A DNA stretch of 64,000 nucleotides from Phytophthora sp. 'mugwort' (Eukaryota > Oomycota > Peronosporomycetes > Peronosporales > Peronosporaceae). The translations under genes were made by a program, and so were the position numbers. The DNA is taken from contig JAUCEF010000017.1 of NCBI GenBank assembly GCA_033558025.1, positions 3,720,001 to 3,784,000 on the forward strand, in the 5' to 3' direction. Below, in pieces: positions 37,001 through 46,193 of the stretch; position 1 is the first letter of the stretch, and every line of letters begins with the position of its first letter. The notes under the pieces were generated by a model. That model made no database searches. It saw only the letters and a program-made list of their open reading frames with translations, and was not told where the DNA came from.

Positions 37001-38261
37001 CTCGCAACATGACCAAGTTTGACAAGTGGACAATGCCGCTGCTGGACAATGTGGATATCACGACTGCAACCAAGACGCCCAAGACCCTGCGAGCCGCAAA
37101 CCTGGGAATTGTCCAAGACCTCATTCGCTTAAAGGTTTATCGGATATCTGACTTGTTTGAGCTTAGTGGATACCCGCCTCAAGCCGCCAAGCTATCCCAA
37201 GTCATCCGTGAGCATGGCCAGCCTAGGCGTGCTAACAGCGTGAGCTTCTGCGGATCTTTCTTAACTAAGATTGACTCGCAGTTACGACCGTTGGCCAACA
37301 TGCCCATTGGACCCCGCCCCAAGCCACACTACGGCTGCGCACTCCATACTTGGAGCTTCAGTGGCTATGAAGTCGCTGATCTCACGGTGTCGTTAATACG
37401 CAAGCTCCTGGTTCAGTACAAGGTACCCGGCCTGCCAACGACTGCACTTGGCCTTGAACAAGCGCCTCCCGCAAATGTATGGGGCAGGGACCTAAAGATG
37501 AACAAGCACGTACTACCAGTGAACGCGGACTTGCTGTACAGACTTCAGCACAACGCACTTTGGGTGGGCTTTAGGCTGCAGCACGTGCAAGACGCTATGA
37601 CTCGCTGCCATCATGGGTGTGGAGTCATTGAAACCGTCTCCCATCTCTTTTGGTATTGTGACTTTGCGGCAACCGTATGGGCGGAATGGCTTGAGGTGTT
37701 CCAACAGTGGTTTGAGTCTCCCATTGAGTGGGCGACTGTGGTCTACTTCGCGGACATCATGCCTACGCCCCGAGCCAAAAAGGACTTTGGTTACAGCCTC
37801 TTTGCGGTCTTCCACATAGTGAGAGTTGTGGTATACGCTGCCTATGGACGCACCGCAATGACATCCGCTTCCACGAGTATGAACCAAATCTCATCGGCGT
37901 CAAGGCTCGGGTGCACGCCCTGATTGACCTTCATGTTGCTGCCTTATGGCAGGCAACCCAGGCGCAAGCAATAAGACAGTCCACGCAGGTGAGTAGGCAA
38001 CTACACACCTTATTGCGAGGACTGCCTGTGTCGGCACCCTTCGATGACAATGGCCCAAGCGACCACGAGGCGGAAGCCCGTCAGCGGGACTCCTTACTCG
38101 CGGACATGTTGAACCACGACAGGGAAGAGACGTCCGGAGCGTTGGCGCCCTTCACGACTGCAGATCCAAGCGATCGCGCGGTGGAAACCCGTCAGCGGGG
38201 CTCCTTTCCCGCGGCCATGTTGAACCGCAGCCGGGAAGAGACGCCTGTGGCCCGAAGGTAA
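34024..38261 (+). pseudogene. LINE ORF2, copy 3, multiple lesions
   Basis: Same domain order and lesions as copy 2: endonuclease Asp-to-Gly (34,678-34,680), TAA 35,824-35,826, FADD out of frame from about 36,135 to 36,250, TAG 36,358-36,360, TGA 36,667-36,669 and a shift near 37,844. Private differences include codons near 34,402 (Leu to His) and 34,465 (Tyr to Asp), and the RT-region change GRD to GHD near 35,794. The two C-terminal tail repeats are more alike here (both with RQR) than in copies 1 and 2, which read CQW in the first repeat. Confidence 0.9.
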
Positions 38262-38827
38262 GGCCACAAGCTCAAGGCTTCATTCTGATGTCTTACGATC
38301 CGCCGCCGGCGTGCTCGGCCATTACTGGCTTCAGTCTCCACCACTTTCACGCCCATACGCCAAGTTCCCGGCTCCATTTGCCGATCGCTTAGCGGGTGTT
38401 GCCTTATGTCTGCTGTACCCGAAGGCGGTGTGGATTTTTGAACCCAGGCGGGGCCCTACGTTGGCGGACAGGCGGGTGAAGAACACGACACGCTACAGGC
38501 GCTTACGCGTGTTATGGCATGCACGACATCACTGTACTACTCCTTGGATCGAGGTCTAGAGCGGCGCCACACTCCCGAGCCGCGCGTACTACCAGGCCTA
38601 CAAGCTCATGAGACGACGACTGGGAGGCTTTGCTCCTCTAGACCACGACCCGCATCTCTCCTACTGAAGTGCCCGATCAAGCAGTCTCAAGAACTACCGG
38701 GTCTAACCGTGCTTCCAGGCCTACAGCCCATGAGACGGCGCCCAGTAGCTCCCAAGACCACCAGTCCAGTCACAAGACCAGATATCCCAACATTCGCGGC
38801 CAAACCCAAACCATCGTCCGAAAGGTC

Positions 38828-38900
38828 TGGTCGGACCGGGGATTGAACCCTGGCCGCTTCCGTCCGACACTGGATGCTTAACCAGCTGAGCTATCTGAGC
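38828..38900 (-). pseudogene. tRNA-like sequence, antisense in LINE copy 3
   Basis: Sequence as at 15,914-15,986, with both box motifs retained. Confidence 0.6.
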
Positions 38901-39209
38901 TCACTAGAAGTAGGTGGCTCACCACCACCTGGTTCATCGGGTTATACTTGGTTTTTGTATAGACCCCATCGGAAAGGTCCTGCAAATGTCTAACTCGGCC
39001 CAGAGACGTCTCCGGACGTCCACCAGTTTCCTCCTGGACACTAAAATGGGTCCTTCAGGGTACCCACTTTCGAGAAAATGGACATTTTTGGACACCTATT
39101 GGATACTTCGTACCCAAATTGGGTCCATATGACCCAAACCGATCCCAAATAGCAAGTAGGGTAGCTAAGTAGGTTGCTTACTAGCCTTAAAGCGTAATTT
39201 ATTTTTTGT

Positions 39210-39274
39210 TAGCTCAGAGGTAGAGCATCTGTCTTGTAAACAGAAGGTCCCCGGTTCAATCCCGGGCGGAGGCA
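39210..39274 (+). pseudogene. tRNA-Thr 3' part (residues 8-72) after LINE copy 3
   Basis: Partner of the fragment at 31,627-31,671; carries the CAGAGG variant. Confidence 0.93.
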
Positions 39275-40370
39275 TGCCTTTTCCCGCTGCTTCTGAATCC
39301 GTCTGTGCACCGAGACCGACACACGCGAGCGAACGCACTCGTTGTTGCTTCAGCTTCGTGTGCATCAGTGCGTCAGCTGTTGTTGCTCTTCTTGCGCGTT
39401 TTTTATCTCCTCCTCGGATGCACTGTGTCATCGAGCACCACCATCTCGTCGCTTACATCTGCAAGCCGATGTACACAACCCCCTACGGCACGATTGCAAC
39501 GGAAAGATAAATCCAGATACGCTTTACATATAGCTAGCTGCTCGCTGAGGTATGGGAAGCGAATAACGGGACACACAAGCGTGTACCCTTGTAATGCCTT
39601 TCTCGACGAAGAGGCAGCTGAGCATGCGAACAAAAGGCAGTGCCTCCAGTCGGTCGCAGTAGCCAATCGTCATTTGACATCGAAGATGGCGCTGGAGAGA
39701 CGCAGTGGCGCGTGGATTGGATGAGAGGTGGGGTTGAGCCGACGGGCGTATAAACGGTCGCGAGTGCAAGAGACAGCAAGAGCACACACAGATTTGTTTA
39801 TGTACTGCCTGTGCTTTTTTGTGCATATTTGCATGTGTGTGTGAATGCACGTATATGAATTGGCGCGACCTTTTTGGCTTTGCGCACGCCAAGCAACAAA
39901 CAGGGAGTTGATTTGATGACGTGATTGGGTAAGTACCTCCAGATGGCATGTTTGTTTGTGCTAATTTGGAATGCTGATGTTAATTTGAAATGTGTGGGCT
40001 GGATCTGAGCTGGTACTTGCGACTGAGTTGAGTACGGCGTACGCTTATGCGGCTCCGCACTCGTGACGTTTGACTGACTGGCTCTACTTGTGTTAGACAG
40101 CTCTTGCACTCGAGCACAAGGACAGCAGTGCGCAGCACAGTGGTGGTCTACCCCGCGCCGCGGTTAACGCGGTCGTATAAGTGCGCTTTGATATTATGAG
40201 GTTGGTTTTGTTACGTGTGTGTTTTGGTGTGGTGTTGTTTGTTTACTTACATCTTAAGAAGTGTGAAAAGAGCGTCTCGAGCAGGGAAAGTCTTTGAGGT
40301 GTGAAAAGAGCGTCTCGAGCAGGAAAAGTCTTTGAGGTGTGAAAAGAGCGTCTCGAGCAAGGAAAGTTAC

Positions 40371-40442
40371 GCCTGTGTGGCTCAGTGGTAGAGCATCTGT
40401 CTTGTAAACAGAAGGTCCCCGGTTCAATCCCGGGCGGAGGCA
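40371..40442 (+). tRNA. tRNA-Thr (TGT), last intact copy
   Basis: Sequence as at 4,000; it lies in the spacer between the inverted arms. Confidence 0.96.
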
Positions 40443-40569
40443 TGCCTTTTCCCGCTGCTTCTGAATCCGTCTGTACATCGAGACCGACACATGCGAGCGA
40501 ACGCAGCCGTGGTTGCTCAACTGCATCGTGTGGTAATATTTTACAGTGTCAAAACATGACACCTGGAAA

Positions 40570-40680
40570 CAGCGGAAAGTCTAAAAGGGCGTAATATTCG
40601 CCCTTGTAGAGGGGGTGTTTGCACCTTGTTTTGCAAACCCTTTAAAGGGCGAAAAATGCGCGTTTGCATCGCGAATGGGT
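40570..40680. repeat. Short palindromes in the spacer, possible transposon end
   Basis: AAGGGCGTAATATTCGCCCTT-type palindrome (about 40,586-40,604), a TTTGCACC...GCAAA inverted pair and a second AAAGGGCG word lie within about 100 bp, beyond the end of the transposase remnant. They may be its terminal region; no matching second end was found. Confidence 0.35.
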
Positions 40681-40721
40681 TAAATAAACTTTCATATTTT
40701 AAGTTCAGCAATCGATGTTTA

Positions 40722-41095
40722 TCAGGCACTGTTGCTATCGTCATCACTGCACATACTGCCAATATCGTCGTCCGAGCACGCTTCAGCCTCGCTAACTTTA
40801 AATAATCTAGCGCCACGATGACACTGTCATTATCAATACTCTCGTCCTTATCAGGCTCGTCACCGCGCGTATCTGTCAGGAATCCCGCTCTAGTACGATC
40901 GGCCTCTTGCTGGTCATATTCCCTGCGGGTCTATAAAATTGCAGCGGCAAGCTTCTCGCGATGTTCTTGACGTCGTTTATGGTCTTGGTTGTAGTTCAAC
41001 AGTTGTGCACGTACTCGATCAATCCAAAATCCACGAAGCGATCCTTTAAACGGCTTCTTCCAGAAGATATCCGCAGGTTGGCATACTTAGGCCAT
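40722..41095 (-). pseudogene. pogo/DDE_1-like transposase C-terminal remnant
   Basis: The minus strand encodes KPFKGSLRGFWIDRV near 41,075, similar to the NKPFK... motif after the DDE domain of pogo/CENP-B-type transposases. It then runs through a basic stretch (HKRRQEHREKL) and a TAG (near 40,931-40,933), and ends in an acidic tail (CSDDD twice), as is usual for that family. A frame change is needed in the middle. The N-terminus and DDE core are missing. Family assignment rests on this short motif and the acidic tail. Confidence 0.4.
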
Positions 41096-41101
41096 ACCCA
41101 C

Positions 41102-41919
41102 CTCAGTCGCAAGTACCAGCTCAGATCCAGCCCACACATCGCAAACTAACATCAGCATTCTAAATTAGCACAAACAAACATGCCATCTGGAGGTACTTAC
41201 CCAATCACGTCATCAAATCAACTCCCTGTTTGTTGCTTGGCGTGCGCAAAGCCAAAAAGGTCGCGCCAATTCATATACGTGCATTCACACACACATGCAA
41301 ATATGCACAAAAAAGCACAGGCAGTACATAAACAAATCTGTGTGTGCTCTTGCTGTCTCTTGCACTCGCGACCGTTTATACGCCCGTCGGCTCAACCCCA
41401 CCTCTCATCCAATCCACGCGCCACTGCGTCTCTCCAGCGCCATCTTCGATGTCAAATGACGATTGGCTACTGCGACCGACTGGAGGCACTGCCTTTTGTT
41501 CGCATGCTCAGCTGCCTCTTCGTCGAGAAAGGCATTACAAGGGTACACGCTTGTGTGTCCCGTTATTCGCTTCCCATACCTCAGCGAGCAGCTAGCTATA
41601 TGTAAAGCGTATCTGGATTTATCTTTCCGTTGCAATCGTGCCGTAGGGGGTTGTGTACATCGGCTTGCAGATGTAAGCGACGAGATGGTGGTGCTCGATG
41701 ACACAGTGCATCCGAGGAGGAGATAAAAAACGCGCAAGAAGAGCAACAACAGCTGACGCACTGATGCACACGAAGCTGAAGCAACAACGAGTGCGTTCGC
41801 TCGCGTGTGTCGGTCTCGGTGCACAGACGGATTCAGAAGCAGCGGGAAAAGGCATGCCTCCGCCCGGGATTGAACCGGGGACCTTCTGTTTACAAGACAG
41901 ATGCTCTACCTCTGAGCTA
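41102..41919 (-). repeat. tRNA-Thr array unit, inverted partial copy
   Basis: About 0.82 kb of one unit on the minus strand, containing the CCAAT/TATA block and the 3' tRNA part but no minisatellite. Confidence 0.9.
41855..41919 (-). pseudogene. tRNA-Thr 3' part (residues 8-72), inverted
   Basis: Junction fragment of LINE copy 4, with the same CAGAGG variant as copies 2 and 3. Confidence 0.9.
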
Positions 41920-42228
41920 ACAAAAAATAAATTACGCTTTAAGGCTAGTAAGCAACCTACTTAGCTACCCTACTTGCTATTTGGGATCGGTTTGGGTCAT
42001 ATGGACCCAATTTGGGTACGAAGTATCCAATAGGTGTCCAAAAATGTCCATTTTCTCGAAAGTGGGTACCCTGAAGGACCCATTTTAGTGTCCAGGAGGA
42101 AACTGGTGGACGTCCGGAGACGTCTCTGGGCCGAGTTAGACATTTGCAGGACCTTTCCGATGGGGTCTATACAAAAACCAAGTATAACCCGATGAACCAG
42201 GTGGTGGTGAGCCACCTACTTCTAGTGA

Positions 42229-42301
42229 GCTCAGATAGCTCAGCTGGTTAAGCATCCAGTGTCGGACGGAAGCGGCCAGGGTTCAATCCCCGGTCCGACC
42301 A
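42229..42301 (+). pseudogene. tRNA-like sequence, antisense in LINE copy 4
   Basis: Same 73-nt block as at 15,914-15,986, here on the plus strand because the element is inverted. Confidence 0.6.
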
Positions 42302-42867
42302 GACCTTTCGGACGATGGTTTGGGTTTGGCCGCGAATGTTGGGATATCTGGTCTTGTGACTGGACTGGTGGTCTTGGGAGCTACTGGGCGCCGTCTCATG
42401 GGCTGTAGGCCTGGAAGCACGGTTAGACCCGGTAGTTCTTGAGACTGCTTGATCGGGCACTTCAGTAGGAGAGATGCGGGTCGTGGTCTAGAGGAGCAAA
42501 GCCTCCCAGTCGTCGTCTCATGGGCTTGTAGGCCTGGTAGTACGCGCGGCTCGGGAGTGTGGCGCCGCTCTAGACCTCGATCCAAGGAGTAGTACAGTGA
42601 TGTCGTGCATGCCATAACACGCGTAAGCGTCTGTAGCGTGTCGTGTTCTTCACCCGCCTGTCCGCCAACGTAGGGCCCCGCCTGGGTTCAAAAATCCACA
42701 CCGCCTTCGGGTACAGCAGACATAAGGCAACACCCGCTAAGCGATCGGCAAATGGAGCCGGGAACTTGGCGTATGGGCGTGAAAGTGGTGGAGACTGAAG
42801 CCAGTAATGGCCGAGCACGCCGGCGGCGGATCGTAAGACATCAGAATGAAGCCTTGAGCTTGTGGCC

Positions 42868-45626
42868 TTACCTTCGGGCCACAGGCGTCTCTTCCCGGCT
42901 ACGGTTCAACATGGCCGCGGGAAAGGAGCCCCGCTGACGGGTTTCCACCGCGCGATCGCTTGGATCTGCAGTCGTGAAGGGCGCCAACGCTCCGGACGTC
43001 TCTTCCCTGTCGTGGTTCAACATGTCCGCGAGTAAGGAGTCCCGCTGACGGGCTTCCGCCTCGTGGTCGCTTGGGCCATTGTCATCGAAGGGTGCCGACA
43101 CAGGCAGTCCTCGCAATAAGGTGTGTAGTTGCCTACTCACCTGCGTGGACTGTCTTATTGCTTGCGCCTGGGTTGCCTGCCATAAGGCAGCAACATGAAG
43201 GTCAATCAGGGCGTGCACCCGAGCCTTGACGCCGATGAGATTTGGTTCATACTCGTGGAAGCGGATGTCATTGCGGTGCGTCCATAGGCAGCGTATACCA
43301 CAACTCTCACTATGTGGAAGACCGCAAAGAGGCTGTAACCAAAGTCCTTTTTGGCTCGGGGCGTAGGCATGATGTCCGCGAAGTAGACCACAGTCGCCCA
43401 CTCAATGGGAGACTCAAACCACTGTTGGAACACCTCAAGCCATTCCGCCCATACGGTTGCCGCAAAGTCACAATACCAAAAGAGATGGGAGACGGTTTCA
43501 ATGACTCCACACCCATGATGGCAGCGAGTCATAGCGTCTTGCACGTGCTGCAGCCTAAAGCCCACCCAAAGTGCGTTGTGCTGAAGTCTGTACAGCAAGT
43601 CCGCGTTCACTGGTAGTACGTGCTTGTTCATCTTTAGGTCCCTGCCCCATACATTTGCGGGAGGCGCTTGTTCAAGGCCAAGTGCAGTCGTTGGCAGGCC
43701 GGGTACCTTGTACTGAACCAGGAGCTTGCGTACTAACGACACCGTGAGATCAGCGACTTCATAGCCACTGAAGCTCCAAGTATGGAGTGCGCAGCCGTAG
43801 TGTGGCTTGGGGCGGGGTCCAATGGGCATGTTGGCCAACGGTCGTAACTGCGAGTCAATCTTAGTTAAGAAAGATCCGCAGAAGCTCACGCTGTTAGCAC
43901 GCCTAGGCTGGCCATGCTCACGGATGACTTGGGATAGCTTGGCGGCTTGAGGCGGGTATCCACTAAGCTCAAACAAGTCAGATATCCGATAAACCTTTAA
44001 GCGAATGAGGTCTTGGACAATTCCCAGGTTTGCGGCTCGCAGGGTCTTGGGCGTCTTGGTTGCAGTCGTGATATCCACATTGTCCAGCAGCGGCATTGTC
44101 CACTTGTCAAACTTGGTCATGTTGCGAGTGATCTTGGGGCGCAGTTTGGTGTTCCAAAGGAAGAGAACATGGTGCCAGTACAAACCAAGCGGTCTCCATC
44201 GTCTCAGCCGTCGAGACACCACATTATGAGGGCTGTTCCAGACCGGCGCGTACAGGATGTCAAAGTCGCGTCCCCAAGGTTTCATCACGGAGTCAAACAG
44301 CGCAATGACTGGGGCGGCCCATGAGGGTACATCATTCGGTGACTGGCGTACGGCCATGAGCAGCTTGCAGAGCATGTGTAGTTGGAGTCCCTCGATCATC
44401 GTTTTCACAGGCGTTAAGCGAGGCCTCCCATCCATCTGCATGGGCAACGTCCACCAAGCTCAGGGCACGATGTTTGACGTAGAAGACTGGGTCATGAACC
44501 GTGCTATCATGTCCTGGACTTGGTCTTGGAAACCAGTTTCAGGTATGTAGCAGACACTGACCGTGTACCAGAGAACAGGCAAGATGATCTGTTGTAAGAT
44601 GACCACTTGTCCTCGCAGAGTGCGTGCCCGGTACTTCCACAGTGAACACCTTGTCTGCATGTCCGCCAATATGTGCTGTAGCCGTGCCGCGTCTGTGAGC
44701 TTGGGACCGTAGTATATACCAAGCAGTTTGGCCGAGTCGTTGTTCCCAACAACCTTTAGTCCCAATTGCTATAGTGCCTCACGGATGCTGTCGGTTTCAC
44801 TGCTCCAGGGGTGGAACGGCAGCACCACGGTCTTGTTCTTGTTCAGCTCCATGCCCGATGCCTCACAGAAGAGATCCACAAGTCCAGTAGACGCTGAGTA
44901 TCCCGCAGGTCCCTCAGTAGTCCAGTACAGTCATCAGCAAAGCTGATAACTGTATGGACCACCGAAGAGTCTCCACACCGAAGTCCAGCATCCCTTCATC
45001 TTGGCGCGAATCAAGTTCAGCAAAGGTTCCGCGTAAAGCACGAACAGACCCGGGGAGAGAGGGTCTCCTTGCCGCACGCCTCTCCCTAATTCAAAGGGCG
45101 AAAGTGGGCTACCGTTGAATAGTAGCGCCACCGAAGTCCCAGGAAACATCACGCGTACCCAGCGACGAAACACTTCGCCGAAGCGGAAGTGCTCGAGGAT
45201 CATGTCAAGGGCATCCCACACCACACTGTCGAAGGCCTTGGCAAAGTCAAGCAAGATAGCACCAGCCACCGCGTCATCGTCTTCATACACTTTCATGAGT
45301 GCTTAAAGCCGCAGGTGAGCATGACGAATATCGCGCCCAGGCACGAAGCCATACTGGTCAGAGAATAGGAAACTATCTAAGACAGTTCCCAGACGGTATG
45401 CCAGTATCTTGGGGCCCAGCTTGGCATCGACGTTGAGGAGGGTAATGGGTCTGTAGTTCCCAGGCTCTTTACGGTCTCCCTTCTTGTATAGCAAGCAGAC
45501 TTGGCCGCGACGCTGGAACTTGGACATCTTGCCTTTCTCCGGTTGAGCCGCGTAGACAATCTCCAGGATACGGCTTCAAAGTGGCACATCAGTTAGGTAG
45601 TAGGCTAGGGGTAACCCATCGGGTCC
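42868..45626 (-). pseudogene. LINE ORF2, copy 4, RT to C-terminus, multiple lesions
   Basis: Endonuclease is missing. The shared TAA (45,303-45,305) and TGA (44,460-44,462), and the frame displacement around FADD, are all present. Private changes include a stop near 45,577 (TGG to TGA in the DVPLW segment), Pro for Leu in AAQ-P-EKG and CACATTATG near 44,220. Confidence 0.88.
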
Positions 45627-45628
45627 CG

Positions 45629-45654
45629 GATGCTCTACCACGAGCCACACAGGC
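45629..45654 (-). pseudogene. tRNA-Thr 5' fragment (about residues 1-27), inverted
   Basis: Minus strand reads GCCTGTGTGGCTCGTGGTAG then AGCATC, with one base lost from the D loop, and then meets truncated LINE copy 4. The break is about 18 residues upstream of that in copies 2 and 3. Confidence 0.85.
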
Positions 45655-45658
45655 GTAA

Positions 45659-45727
45659 CTTTCCTTGCTCGAGACGCTCTTTTCGCACTCAAAGACTTTC
45701 CCTGCTCGAGACGCTCTTTTCACACAT
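45659..45727 (-). repeat. 38-bp minisatellite, inverted, 2 copies
   Basis: Two diverged copies (one with TTTTCGCACTCAAAG) end at a C-run (45,732-45,740). This is the outer limit of the tRNA array; the usual unit does not continue beyond it. Confidence 0.85.
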
Positions 45728-46193
45728 CTTACCCCCCCCCTCGCACTCACGGAATTTATTGCCCTCTGTCCGCCACCCAACTTGTTGTATATACAACATC
45801 TTAAAAAGGCTAAACATTAATTTTGTAATTGCCCACTATAAGTACGGCGTCTTTTTATATTTTGCTGGAAGCTGACCTGATCCTGAAAGATCGCTTCCAA
45901 ATGCTATCGTGGCGCTATGCACCAGCATGTTGTCGGATACACCAACGTCGCAAGACGGATTTCAAACAGGTTAGATATTATACGTATTGGGATTGACCTT
46001 TTTATAAGAAGCGGACAAAAGTCAAACTTTCTGCCAAACTATGCAAAGTAATCATTTATTGCTACCAATGTAACGGACTAACCGGCCAGGCAATTGATTG
46101 CAATACACTGATGGAACGCCTTCACTATACCGTACTCATTATCGGCTTCATCACTTGCCTCCTCACGCGACGCCGCTGTGGCTGCCGCATCGC
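45728..46193. other. Stretch without recognised feature
   Basis: Apart from the C-run at its start, this AT-rich stretch between the array and the piggyBac-like gene shows no convincing ORF, tRNA or repeat. Confidence 0.5.

Larger units (their letters stand above)
31672..39209 (+). mobile_element. tRNA-targeted non-LTR retrotransposon, full-length copy 3
   Basis: Also 7,538 bp, the same length as copy 2 and offset from it by 22,914 bp, with only scattered substitutions. It carries the same lesions, the same tRNA breakpoint and the same flanking GTGTCGAGC variant. This points to duplication of a region already carrying the insertion rather than a second insertion. Confidence 0.95.
35503..40027 (+). 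repeat. Left arm of a 4,525-bp inverted repeat
   Basis: This segment, from inside the RT region of LINE copy 3 through the 3' UTR, tRNA junction and most of one array unit, recurs reverse-complemented at 41,102-45,626. The arms have equal length and differ by scattered substitutions. Confidence 0.93.
39210..40515 (+). repeat. tRNA-Thr array C (one unit plus the start of a second)
   Basis: One unit of 1,168 bp leads to the tRNA at 40,371. The next unit keeps recognisable similarity only to about 40,515, with rising divergence (TACATCGAGA instead of CACCGAGA), and then breaks into unrelated sequence. A 3-copy minisatellite begins at 40,261. Confidence 0.93.
41102..45626 (-). repeat. Right arm of the 4,525-bp inverted repeat
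   Basis: Reverse complement of 35,503-40,027. Substitutions are denser in the innermost 70 bases. The outer end falls inside the LINE, at the base where copy 4 is truncated. Confidence 0.93.
41920..45626 (-). mobile_element. tRNA-targeted non-LTR retrotransposon, inverted 5'-truncated copy 4
   Basis: About 3.7 kb covering the RT region to the 3' end, on the minus strand. The 5' end stops within the codons preceding GPDGLPLAYY and is joined, after about two unassigned bases, to a 5' tRNA fragment (45,629-45,654). Confidence 0.92.
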
